Below the pieces are notes generated by a model, which searched no databases, was not told the origin of the DNA, and saw only the letters and a program-made list of their open reading frames with translations. Source: Bacteroidales bacterium (lineage in GTDB: Bacteria; Bacteroidota; Bacteroidia; Bacteroidales; Prolixibacteraceae). From it: a stretch of DNA of 42,849 bases. Where the stretch lies: assembly GCA_015654795.1 (NCBI GenBank), contig JAATGF010000048.1:1-42849 (forward strand). The letters are read 5' to 3'. Shown in pieces: positions 1 to 7,536 of the stretch. Both the position numbers and the translations under genes were made by a program. The number at the start of each line of letters is the position of its first letter. Positions within the stretch are counted from its first letter, which is position 1.

Positions 1-92
1 ATAATTGTAGGGTAAAAGATATCGAAGTGTGGAAGAAAAATAACCTGTGTAACTCGTTGCTAGCAAAGAGAAAAATGGTGTTTGAAAATTAA
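1..92 (+). CDS. possible C-terminal end of an upstream gene (partial)
   Basis: One reading frame is open from base 3 to a TAA at 90-92 and gives 29 residues that include RVKDIEVWKKN. That string resembles the last beta-strand of LamG-like or DUF1080-type sugar-binding proteins, but it is far too short to assign. The gene, if real, begins outside the window. It could equally be a chance open frame. Confidence 0.25.
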   Translation, partial: NCRVKDIEVWKKNNLCNSLLAKRKMVFEN

Positions 93-129
93 TTGGGGGG
101 AACTAAAAATTCTAACTTGTGGTATTTAA

Positions 130-1566
130 TTCACCCCACCCCTCGCCCCTCTTCCTAAAGTACTGCTGACAAAAGAGTCGTTCCCTCACCCCCCCGAACC
201 GTTCGTTATATACTGGCTCGGTCATTCTTCCGCCATAGTTGAACTGAATGGCACGCGTATCTTAATTGACCCGGTATTCTCAAATGCAGGCCCTTTTCCT
301 GGTATCACACCCCGTTATGATGAAGCGCCGATCAGCCGGTTGGAACTTCCTGATCTTGATTATGTAGTGTTGACACACGACCATTATGACCATCTGGAAT
401 ATGCTACAATAGATTACCTGCTGAATAAGAAGGTGGTATTTATCGTTCCGTTGGGTGTGGACGCACGGCTTCGGGGATGGGGTGTACCTGAAAATAAAAT
501 ACAGGTTATGGGATGGGGTGATTCTGTCCAATGCAAAAGAATGGAAATAATCGCTCTGCCGGCGGTTCATTATTCCAGCCGTAGCAGTTACGACCGGAAT
601 AAAACCCTATGGGTATCCTATGTTTTTACCGGCGGAGGCAAGAAAATATATTGGAGTGGTGATTCGGCTTACGGAGCACATTTTGCAGAGGCAGGTAATC
701 AGTACGGTCCTTTCGATATCGCCTGTGTGGAGATCGACGGATGGAATCCCCGCTGGCCAAAAGTACACTTGTTCCCGGAGGAAGTGATACAGGTGTGTAA
801 AGATGTAAAAGCCGGACTTCTGCTTCCGATCCACTGGGGAGTCTTCGACCTTGCCATGCATCCCTGGGACGAGTCGATACAAAAAATAGTGGATCTGGCA
901 CATAAGGATAGTATTGAAGTAACCACCCCTATGATGGGAGAAAAAATTATCCCCGGAGTAACTCCGACAGAATACTGGTGGGTGTCTGAACAGCCGGTTC
1001 ACCCTTATCCGCTGCAGCTGTTGCATACTGCTCCTTACATAGCGTGTTGTGATGGTGCTGCCGATGAGTATATCCGTAGGGGAAACGTTCCGCACTTGAT
1101 TATTGGGGATGGTGATTCAATCTCAGAAGAGAATCGGTTATGCTTTGCCGATCGTATTTTGACGATCAGCGAACAGAATTCCAACGATCAGACGAAAGCC
1201 GTTACGCACCTGATTCACCAGGGATTCAAAAACATAGTTATTGTAGGCGCCACCGGAAAACGGGAAGATCATACCTTGGGCAACATCAGTTTGTTGATGG
1301 AGTATATGAGCCTGGCGCGTGTGCAAATGGCAACGGATTACGGTATCTTTACACCTACGCAAGACACCACTACATTCGCCACCTATTCCGGACAACAGGT
1401 TTCCATCTTTAATTTTGGGGCAAGCGGTATTCAGGGTGAAAACCTTGTTTATCCGTTAAGCGACTTCACCAACTGGTGGCAGGGCAGCCTCAATGAAGCG
1501 ACATGCAATCGGATTACTATTCACGCAAAAGGCCATTATTTGATATTCAGAAGTTTTAAGCAGTAG
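130..1566 (+). CDS. metallo-beta-lactamase-fold hydrolase fused to thiamine pyrophosphokinase, start unclear
   Basis: Two enzyme domains share one frame. The first is an MBL-fold hydrolase of the UlaG/RomA-like type: YWLGHSSAIVELNG and ILIDPVF strands (about 208-275), the metal motif HDHYDH at 376-393, a later GDSAYGAHF and the IHWG histidine near 830. The second, from about 1000, is a thiamine pyrophosphokinase (thiamine + ATP to thiamine diphosphate): CDGAAD (1045-1062), GDGDS (about 1105-1119), NSNDQTKAV and GATGKREDHTLGN. The kinase lacks the usual first strand (family pattern LANG followed by FPTHP), being joined through EYWWVSEQPVHPYPL. The frame is open from 130 but has no ATG upstream of the MBL core. 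The candidates are CTG at 163/166 or TTG at 340, and the TTG would cut off the first MBL strands. The domain calls are firm. Whether the fusion is functional or a deletion product is unknown. Confidence 0.8.
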   Translation, partial: FTPPLAPLPKVLLTKESFPHPPEPFVIYWLGHSSAIVELNGTRILIDPVFSNAGPFPGITPRYDEAPISRLELPDLDYVVLTHDHYDHLEYATIDYLLNKKVVFIVPLGVDARLRGWGVPENKIQVMGWGDSVQCKRMEIIALPAVHYSSRSSYDRNKTLWVSYVFTGGGKKIYWSGDSAYGAHFAEAGNQYGPFDIACVEIDGWNPRWPKVHLFPEEVIQVCKDVKAGLLLPIHWGVFDLAMHPWDESIQKIVDLAHKDSIEVTTPMMGEKIIPGVTPTEYWWVSEQPVHPYPLQLLHTAPYIACCDGAADEYIRRGNVPHLIIGDGDSISEENRLCFADRILTISEQNSNDQTKAVTHLIHQGFKNIVIVGATGKREDHTLGNISLLMEYMSLARVQMATDYGIFTPTQDTTTFATYSGQQVSIFNFGASGIQGENLVYPLSDFTNWWQGSLNEATCNRITIHAKGHYLIFRSFKQ

Positions 1567-1676
1567 AATCAGTTTGCTGACATATGTGTCCTTAGGCACG
1601 ATGGGTCCTGCTAATCGGAGAAGATTAGTGGATGAAAATAAAAGAAAATTCTTCAACGACTCATTTGTATTATAAT

Positions 1677-1684
1677 TAAATTTG
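1677..1684 (+). promoter_or_regulatory. putative -7 box for the aldo/keto reductase
   Basis: TAAATTTG matches the Bacteroidetes -7 consensus TAnnTTTG and lies 26 bases before the ATG at 1711. The nearest upstream TTTG (1664-1667) is too close for a standard -33 element, so only the -7 half is supported. Confidence 0.35.
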
Positions 1685-1710
1685 TAGTATAAAGTTAAAA
1701 TAACGATGTA

Positions 1711-2685
1711 ATGAACAGACGAAATTTCATGCAAGGGGCAGCAGCTATTGCTGCTTTGGGTGTAACGGGGAAAATTACAGATGTATTTGGCAGGGAACAG
1801 AAACCGGCTGCTATACTCAAACGGGAACTGGGAAAAACCGGATTCAAAGTTTTTCCGATAGTTTATGGAGGTATTGTCTCCATGCGTGATGGGCAGGCTG
1901 CTTCCGACAACTATGTGTCATGGGCAATCGATCGCGGAATTAATTATTTTGATGTGGCTCCCGGCTATGAGGACGCACAGGAAAAGCTTGGAAATTCCCT
2001 GAAAAATTATCGGAAGAATGTGTATCTTGCATGTAAAACCGGTAATCGGATGCGTGAAGGAGCAGAGCGTGATTTCGAACGGTCTTTCGAACTGTTGCAT
2101 ACCGATTATTTTGACGTATATCAATTACATGGAATATCAGCACAAAAGGATATTGATCAGGCATTTGGGCCGGGAGGTGTAATGGAGATGATGATTAGGG
2201 CCAAACAAGAAGGTCGCGTCCGAAAACTTGGTATTACAGCGCATTCGGAAGAAATTGCCATTAAAGCAATAGAGTTGTATGATTTCGATACTGTTATGTT
2301 CCCGGTTAACTGGATGATGAATATGCGGAATGAAATGGGAACAGCATTGTGCAGAGAAGCAAAAAAGCGAGAAATGGGCATATTGGGAATAAAGTCACTT
2401 ATCCACCGCCATTGGAAAGATGAATCGGAACGTCAAAGTTCAGGTTATAAAAAAGCATGGTGCAAACCGATTGACACCATGACAGATAAAGCGTTGAGCA
2501 TCGCTGCAATCAAATATTCGCTTCAGCTGGGACCGGATGTCATTATTCCTCCCGGTGATTTTAAAAGCTTTTCTTTCGTAGTCGATCATATTGAGGAAAT
2601 TACGAATAGTCCGTTAAGTCAGGAAGAAAAAGCACTGTTGGATAAAGAATATGTTCAGGTGAAAGACTATCCTTTCTTTGCTTAA
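1711..2685 (+). CDS. aldo/keto reductase with Tat-type signal
   Basis: This is a 324-residue NAD(P)H-dependent oxidoreductase of the aldo/keto reductase superfamily. The N-terminus MNRRNFMQGAAAIAALG is a twin-arginine signal (RRNFM) followed by a hydrophobic stretch, so the enzyme is probably folded with cofactor and exported, or tethered in the periplasm. The AKR catalytic tetrad is visible: Asp in YFDVAP, Tyr in GYEDA, Lys in LACKTG and His in YQLHG, with the barrel opening RELGKTGFKVFPIVYGG. The substrate cannot be told. It is a single gene with no close partner: the gap to the fusion gene upstream is about 145 bases and a long repeat region follows. The start is the ATG directly before the Tat motif. 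Confidence 0.9.
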   Translation: MNRRNFMQGAAAIAALGVTGKITDVFGREQKPAAILKRELGKTGFKVFPIVYGGIVSMRDGQAASDNYVSWAIDRGINYFDVAPGYEDAQEKLGNSLKNYRKNVYLACKTGNRMREGAERDFERSFELLHTDYFDVYQLHGISAQKDIDQAFGPGGVMEMMIRAKQEGRVRKLGITAHSEEIAIKAIELYDFDTVMFPVNWMMNMRNEMGTALCREAKKREMGILGIKSLIHRHWKDESERQSSGYKKAWCKPIDTMTDKALSIAAIKYSLQLGPDVIIPPGDFKSFSFVVDHIEEITNSPLSQEEKALLDKEYVQVKDYPFFA

Positions 2686-3119
2686 AAATTTAAAAACCAA
2701 ATGCAGTTATTTTTGTGCGGTTACGGTATTGTAGAAACTACGCAGCATCCTTTTTACAACGTAGTTGCTATATCTTTGTAGATAAATGTATTATAGAATC
2801 TGAAAAGCAATCCCGTAAATACGGGACGCCATCTTAGATTGTCAATATTTTAACCGGACAATAGTGATTTAAAATAATGGAATAATGACTACGTGTATTG
2901 TGTGCCTTTCTACTAATGGAATGAGGGAGAAAAAGGGAATTTTGTCGTATCCTAACTCTTTTTAATCAGCTGATTTTCAATTCTCATTTTATTTTAAAAC
3001 TCTCATTTTCAGCTTGATCTTAGCCTTAAAAACTATCTGCTCTATGCACCTATATGGTGAAAAAGCGGTTACAGTATTGTAGAAACATAACCGCACAACA
3101 CCCTGTTCCTACCGCGTAG
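2686..3119. repeat. intergenic region with short repeats and palindromes
   Basis: No convincing gene lies here. Two 22-base near-identical copies occur at 2717-2738 and 3065-3086 (GCGGTTAC, one variable base, then GTATTGTAGAAAC). The second is followed by TAACCGC at 3088-3094, which pairs with its GCGGTTA to form a 7-bp hairpin. The GTATTGTAGAAA core recurs at 11681-11692, and ATTGTAGAA appears inverted at 41986-41994. A separate perfect hairpin TCCCGTA-AA-TACGGGA lies at 2811-2826. TATCTTTG at 2771-2778 matches a -7 box but has no obvious gene behind it. Confidence 0.55.
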
Positions 3120-3413
3120 CCAATACGGAATTTGTGAACTCTCAAAGTGCAGTGCACTTTTAATACATATCCATCATAATTGAAATAAACAGCCCGGATG
3201 GGTTTGCTCTATGTTTGATCCATACCTCGTTTATCAAAGATTGTTTGATCACTCTGTCGCCGGCCTTGCGCCCCATCGCCTTACCGCCCCATCATTCCAT
3301 TTCCTGCTCTATGTTTGGTCCTTATCGAGTCTGGTATCAGGTCCTATATCAGCATCGGATGACTTTTCAATGACCTTTTCAATGACGGCGAAGCCAATGA
3401 CTATTTTAATGAC
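3120..3413 (+). repeat. dispersed intergenic repeat, family A, copy 1
   Basis: This block runs from CCAATACGG to an iterated AATGAC tail and matches 15282-15702 closely over about 250 bases, with small indels. Landmarks shared by both copies are AACAGCCCGGATGGGTTTGC, CACTCTGTCGCCGGCCTTGC, CCCCATCGCCTTACCGCC and TATATCAGCATCGGAT. The tail holds GGCGAAGCC flanked by AATGAC units. Short open frames inside are not conserved between copies, so it is treated as non-coding. Confidence 0.85.
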
Positions 3414-3523
3414 ACTCCCTCCGTCTCTCCATGTTTAGATAATTGTCTCCCTATCTCCCCTCGCCCCATCGGATTTGACAATTTGTCTCCCTGTCTCCCG
3501 ATCATATGACGAAAAATAAATTA

Positions 3524-3546
3524 TAATTTTGAATGCAAATTTGCAT
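3524..3546 (+). promoter_or_regulatory. -7 box and adjoining 14-bp palindrome before the cupin gene
   Basis: TAATTTTG at 3524-3531 fits TAnnTTTG. It runs into a perfect 14-bp palindrome ATGCAAATTTGCAT at 3533-3546, which would cover the transcription start and could be an operator. No clear -33 element is seen. The ATG follows 41 bases later. Confidence 0.4.
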
Positions 3547-3587
3547 ATTACTGAATTCTCGAATAATTAAAAATAATCCAATCAAAA

Positions 3588-3923
3588 ATGGCAGTACTAA
3601 AATATAAAGAAGATAACTGGGAAGAGATCCGCCGCGGAGTATTCCGGAAAATTGTTTATCTTAAGGACATTATGACAGTGATGATCGAATTCAGAAACGG
3701 TCCATGGATTGAAGCCGAACCGTATCATTCACATCCGCATGAGCAAACCTGCTATATTGCCAAAGGAGAAATCATTTTGTATTGTGAAGGTGAACCCGAT
3801 CAGCATCTTGGGGAGGGTGATCTGTTTTATATTGCTTCAGGGAAAAAACATACGATCAGGGTCATGTCACTCCTGGTAAGATTAGTCGACAACTTCTCTC
3901 CTATCCGTGAAGATTTTCTATAA
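3588..3923 (+). CDS. small cupin-domain protein
   Basis: This is a 111-residue single-domain cupin. The first cupin motif is complete, PYHSHPHEQTCYIAKGE (residues about 45-61), with two His and a Glu as metal ligands. The second motif is represented by GEGDLFYIASGKKHTI, which supplies the last His. Such proteins bind a divalent metal and act as small dioxygenases, isomerases or ligand sensors, and nothing in the sequence narrows this further. There is no signal peptide, so it is cytoplasmic. It is a lone plus-strand gene with a -7 box and palindrome upstream and converges on aguB. Confidence 0.88.
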   Translation: MAVLKYKEDNWEEIRRGVFRKIVYLKDIMTVMIEFRNGPWIEAEPYHSHPHEQTCYIAKGEIILYCEGEPDQHLGEGDLFYIASGKKHTIRVMSLLVRLVDNFSPIREDFL

Positions 3924-3976
3924 TAGTTTTCTCTTTCTCACATTCTCCCTTTCACGCGCTTACGCTGTCTTTTCAA

Positions 3977-4855
3977 TCAGTCAATAAACCGCTTCGTCAA
4001 ATCACCATACGCGTCGATGCGACGATCGCGCAGAAATGGCCACCAGCGTCGCACAGATTCTGATCTTTTAAGGTCGATCTCAACAATTAGATTGGCGTCT
4101 TCGGATTCCGGAGCTATTGCAAGTATTTCACCCTGCGGACCGGCAACAAAGCTATTTCCCCAAAAGGCTATTCCATTCGTTTGTCCCGAAGGATCAGATT
4201 CAAAACCTGTTCTGTTAACGGCAATTACGGGTAATCCATTTGCGACAGCATGTCCGCGCTGCGAAATCATCCATGCCTCAAGCTGACGTTTTTTCTCATC
4301 CTCCTGATCAGATGATTCATATCCGATGGCGGTGGGGTAAATTAATACTTCGGCACCTGCAAGCGCCATAAGTCTGGCAGCTTCGGGATACCATTGATCC
4401 CAGCAAACAAGAACACCTAGTTTCCCGACAGAGGTTTGAATTGGCTCAAAACCCAAATCACCGGGGGTGAAATAGAACTTCTCGTAGTAGGCCGGATCAT
4501 CAGGGATATGCATCTTGCGATATTTTCCTGCAATCGAGCCATCATTCTCAAATACAACAGCTGTATTGTGATAAAGTCCTGCCGAACGTTTTTCAAAAAG
4601 TGAAGTAACAAGTACAATCTGATGTTCCTTTGCCAACTGGCTGTAAAACTCAGTAGATGGACCCGGAATTGTCTCTGCGAGGTCAAATAGCACGGTGTTT
4701 TCTGTCTGACAAAAATAGAGGGAGTTGTGCAGCTCCTGCAAGACAATGAGTTTTGCCCCTTGCCCGGCACACCATGCAATATTCGATGCCAGTTTCGACT
4801 TATTCGCCTCAGTGTTGGCGCTGTTTGCCTGTTGTATTAAACCTGTTTTAAGCAT
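3977..4855 (-). CDS. aguB: N-carbamoylputrescine amidase
   Basis: This is a carbon-nitrogen hydrolase of the nitrilase superfamily that converts N-carbamoylputrescine to putrescine, CO2 and ammonia. The Glu-Lys-Cys triad is visible: E41 in VLQELHN, Lys in YRKMHIPDD and Cys in LVCWDQWYPE. The sequence DQWYPEAARLMALAGAEVLIYPTAIG and a C-terminal RDRRIDAY are typical of the AguB group. The start is placed at the ATG at 4855 (MLKTGLIQQ), because the family begins just before this strand. An ATG at 4900 would add 15 residues. It lies directly downstream of aguA on the same strand, so the two form the agmatine-to-putrescine route. Confidence 0.93.
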   Translation of the reverse strand: MLKTGLIQQANSANTEANKSKLASNIAWCAGQGAKLIVLQELHNSLYFCQTENTVLFDLAETIPGPSTEFYSQLAKEHQIVLVTSLFEKRSAGLYHNTAVVFENDGSIAGKYRKMHIPDDPAYYEKFYFTPGDLGFEPIQTSVGKLGVLVCWDQWYPEAARLMALAGAEVLIYPTAIGYESSDQEDEKKRQLEAWMISQRGHAVANGLPVIAVNRTGFESDPSGQTNGIAFWGNSFVAGPQGEILAIAPESEDANLIVEIDLKRSESVRRWWPFLRDRRIDAYGDLTKRFID

Positions 4856-4931
4856 GTTACCTGCTGATTTTATAAAGGACTTGTCAACTAAAACATTCAA
4901 ACAAATATAGTGTTTTAATTGCCTGATACGA

Positions 4932-5960
4932 TTACAATACCCCTTTCGGAAATTGCATCGTTACACAATGAAGCGATCCGTGCTGTTTGATCAGCACACT
5001 GCAGTCAATCCCGATGATTTCTCTTTCAGGAAAGGCCTTCTGTAACTGTTTAACAGCAATTTGATCCTGAGGAGAGTTATAAAACGGGACAAGAACTGCC
5101 TGATTGATGATTAAAAAATTAGCATATGTTGCGGGCAGACGCTGTTTTTGATGGAAAACAGCGTCTGCCATTGGTAGCGGAATAAGATAATAAGGTTCCC
5201 GCTTTAGCGTACGAAACAAGCTTAGTTCCTGTTCCATAATACTCAAGGCTTCATAGTGCTCATCATTCACATCCTCACATTTGATGTATGCAATCGTCTG
5301 CGGATTACAAAATCTTGCCAGCGTATCAATATGACTATCTGTATCATCACCGGCAAGAGAACCCGACGATAGCCACAATACCTGCTTAAGTCCAAATAAA
5401 TCAATTAATTGTTTTTCAATCTCTGCTTCCTTTAGATGCTGATTTCTGTTGATTGATAACAGACATTCCCGCGTTGTAAGCAAAGTCCCCTCACCATCTG
5501 ATTCAAGGCTTCCCCCCTCCAAAACAAAGTGCTGCTTATTCTCATATTGAACCTCACTCCTGAAAAACCCGTTTTTATAGAGTGAAGATGTTATCTGATT
5601 ATCAAAGTTTGCAGCAAATTTCATTCCCCAACCATTAAAAGTAAAATCATATAACATTGGTTTTCTGTCGATCATCACAGTTATCGCTCCGTGGTCGCGT
5701 GCCCAGGTATCGTTCAATGGGTATTCTGCAAAAACAATATTTTCAATCCGGCAGTTCCTCAATCTATCCGCCAAAATCTGCCTATCTTGACAAACAATCA
5801 ACAGCTTTTCTCTTTCGGCTATGGCTTTGGCAATAGCAATAAAGCAATCTTCCGCCTCACCGAGCATATCAGCCCAGTCGGTTCCTTCGTGAGGCCACGT
5901 AAGCATAACACCACTTTGATCCGCCCATTCGGCAGGTAATATGATATTGGGTTTGTTCAT
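4932..5960 (-). CDS. aguA: agmatine deiminase / peptidyl-arginine deiminase family
   Basis: This 342-residue guanidine-modifying enzyme (pentein fold) hydrolyses agmatine to N-carbamoylputrescine and ammonia. Family residues are present: Asp in NDTWARDHG, the LEGGSLESDG segment, His in GDDTDSHIDTLARF and the catalytic Cys near the C-terminus in HGSLHCVTMQ. The N-terminus PAEWADQSGVMLTWPHEGTDW is a hallmark. The gap to aguB is 31-76 bases depending on its start, so they are probably co-transcribed, and the partner supports agmatine rather than protein arginine as substrate. The 5' side is a pyrimidine-rich tract of about 100 bases with no clear promoter. Confidence 0.94.
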   Translation of the reverse strand: MNKPNIILPAEWADQSGVMLTWPHEGTDWADMLGEAEDCFIAIAKAIAEREKLLIVCQDRQILADRLRNCRIENIVFAEYPLNDTWARDHGAITVMIDRKPMLYDFTFNGWGMKFAANFDNQITSSLYKNGFFRSEVQYENKQHFVLEGGSLESDGEGTLLTTRECLLSINRNQHLKEAEIEKQLIDLFGLKQVLWLSSGSLAGDDTDSHIDTLARFCNPQTIAYIKCEDVNDEHYEALSIMEQELSLFRTLKREPYYLIPLPMADAVFHQKQRLPATYANFLIINQAVLVPFYNSPQDQIAVKQLQKAFPEREIIGIDCSVLIKQHGSLHCVTMQFPKGVL

Positions 5961-5982
5961 TGTTTTATTGATCTTAATTTTT

Positions 5983-6086
5983 TACATCTCCCCCTCGCCT
6001 TTTCTCCCCATCTTCCTATCTCCCCATCGCTTTACCGCCTTTTCGCCTTTTCTCCCTATCGCCTTTTCTCCCCTTCTCCCCCTCTC
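5983..6086. repeat. pyrimidine-rich low-complexity tract
   Basis: About 100 bases are nearly all C and T on the plus strand, built from variants of CTCCCCATCGCC, CGCCTTTTCTCCC and CATCGCTTTACCGCC. The same words occur at 130-160, 3420-3505, 13930-13975 and inside family A repeats (CCCCATCGCCTTACCGCC). The tract separates aguA from the serine hydrolase gene, ending at that gene's stop. Confidence 0.6.
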
Positions 6087-7448
6087 TTAGTCTTTCTTAA
6101 TCGCTGCCAGAATCCCTTTTAAAAATTCATTGCTTTTGAATCCCTCTTCCGAGAAACCCAGACGAACGACAACGAGGTTACGTGAAGGGATAATAAAGAC
6201 GTTTTGTCCGCGATGACCTTCACATGCAAACAGATCTTCAGGTGCATCAGGCAGAGTCATGGATTTGTTCAGCCAAAACTGTGCACCATATTCACCTTTC
6301 GATGCAGAGGCAGGTGTTCGTGTATATGCAACCCACCCTTTGGGAAGAATGGTATCGCCTTTCCACACACCATCGTTATAATAAAGCAAACCGAATCGGG
6401 CCCAATCGCGTGCAGAAGCATAACCATATGATGACCCGACAAAATTACCTGCCGCATCAGTCTCGAGAATCATGGAAGAAACACCAATTTTATTAAATAA
6501 CTCACGGTAAAGAAACTCGTGGTAAATCTGATCGTTTCCAATCAAAATGCGCATAATTCCTGAGAGGATATTGGACGTTCCCGATGAATATTTCCATTCC
6601 GTACCGGGTTTCTTCTGATAAGGTACGTCAATAGCAACTTTGTAACAATCAGCCGAACGGTAAAGCATGTTAGTTGCAGATGAGACATCACTGTAATCCT
6701 CGTCCCACTTCAATCCGCTGCTCATGTGCATTAAATCGTTGATGGTGATGTCGCGCCGGCGATCTTTCTGCCATTCAGGAACAGGAGCAACCGCTTTTAC
6801 ATCAAGTTTGCCTTGTTTGCTCAGAACCCCGGCCATTGCATTCATAAGACTTTTGCTCATCGACCATCCCCATATTCGCGTATCAGGCGTTATTCCCAAT
6901 GCTTTATCATATTTCTCTGCAACCAACTCCCCTTTATAGACGACCACAACTGCAGCCGTCCTTTTCTTATACTCAGAAGAATTATCAAATGCAGCATCAA
7001 TTGCCGATTTCAGTTTGGCTGTATCAATATCAGAATAAACCGTGTCTTTTATAACATCGCCATTGGGCCAGGCCATTCGCCATATTCCGTCGCGATGATT
7101 AACCGGAGGAGTAAAACTCATTATTCGAAGCGAATCGGCTGAGCGATCTCCAATCAGGCAGCAGCCAAAACCTTTGCGGTAAACGGCGGTCTGTTTTGCC
7201 AATCCCCAGAAAGAGGTGGTCACTGACTTGTTTTCATAGTCAACAACACTCTGGGTATATTTCACAATTGAATAATTCAGATCGGTTAACTTCACCATCT
7301 GCGGATCTCTTTCAGCAACAAAAACAGCGGTCGCCATAGATTTTGCACCATACCCTGTTGCAAGATAAAGTTTCGGATACTGCGACGCAGCAATAATGAT
7401 CAGTGCGGCAATAATCACAACCGGGATAACTATTTTACGTCGCTTCAT
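6087..7448 (-). CDS. membrane-anchored serine hydrolase of the class C beta-lactamase family
   Basis: This is a 453-residue protein of the beta-lactamase/transpeptidase-like fold (PF00144). An N-terminal hydrophobic helix (residues about 6-22) acts as an uncleaved signal anchor, which puts the enzyme in the periplasm. The motifs are S196-M-S-K199 (nucleophile and base), Y287-S-S in EWKYSSGTSN, and H412-R-G, equivalent to the KTG strand. Members include esterases, D-amino peptidases and penicillin-binding-like proteins, and true beta-lactamase activity should not be assumed. Residues about 25-150 form an extra N-terminal part before the catalytic domain. It is 88 bases downstream of yebC on the same strand, with two small inverted repeats in the gap. 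Confidence 0.9.
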   Translation of the reverse strand: MKRRKIVIPVVIIAALIIIAASQYPKLYLATGYGAKSMATAVFVAERDPQMVKLTDLNYSIVKYTQSVVDYENKSVTTSFWGLAKQTAVYRKGFGCCLIGDRSADSLRIMSFTPPVNHRDGIWRMAWPNGDVIKDTVYSDIDTAKLKSAIDAAFDNSSEYKKRTAAVVVVYKGELVAEKYDKALGITPDTRIWGWSMSKSLMNAMAGVLSKQGKLDVKAVAPVPEWQKDRRRDITINDLMHMSSGLKWDEDYSDVSSATNMLYRSADCYKVAIDVPYQKKPGTEWKYSSGTSNILSGIMRILIGNDQIYHEFLYRELFNKIGVSSMILETDAAGNFVGSSYGYASARDWARFGLLYYNDGVWKGDTILPKGWVAYTRTPASASKGEYGAQFWLNKSMTLPDAPEDLFACEGHRGQNVFIIPSRNLVVVRLGFSEEGFKSNEFLKGILAAIKKD

Positions 7449-7472
7449 GTAGAAAGTTATTTAGTTAAGAGG

Positions 7473-7502
7473 GACAATAATTGTCGAATTGGCAAATTGC
7501 CA
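7473..7502. promoter_or_regulatory. pair of 13-bp inverted repeats, operator-like
   Basis: GACAAT-A-ATTGTC (7473-7485) and TGGCAA-A-TTGCCA (7490-7502) are both perfect 6+1+6 inverted repeats separated by 4 bases. They lie 25 bases upstream of the serine hydrolase start, between it and yebC. They could be regulator sites or small RNA hairpins. Confidence 0.35.
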
Positions 7503-7536
7503 TATATAAACTGACATATCAATTTAGCACATTAAC

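Noticed and set aside
1611..1628. Terminator CTAATC-GGAGAA-GATTAG after the fusion gene
   Set aside because: The stem is only 6 bp, AT-rich and without a following T-run.
3211..3438. 75-codon plus-strand frame in family A copy 1
   Set aside because: The corresponding region of copy 2 (15342-15551) is open only in shifted frames because of indels, so it is not conserved as protein. It is explained by the repeat.
6087..7448. Antibiotic-resistance beta-lactamase
   Set aside because: The PF00144 fold and SxxK motif are shared with esterases and peptidases. The gene is chromosomal with an unusual N-terminus, so resistance cannot be inferred.
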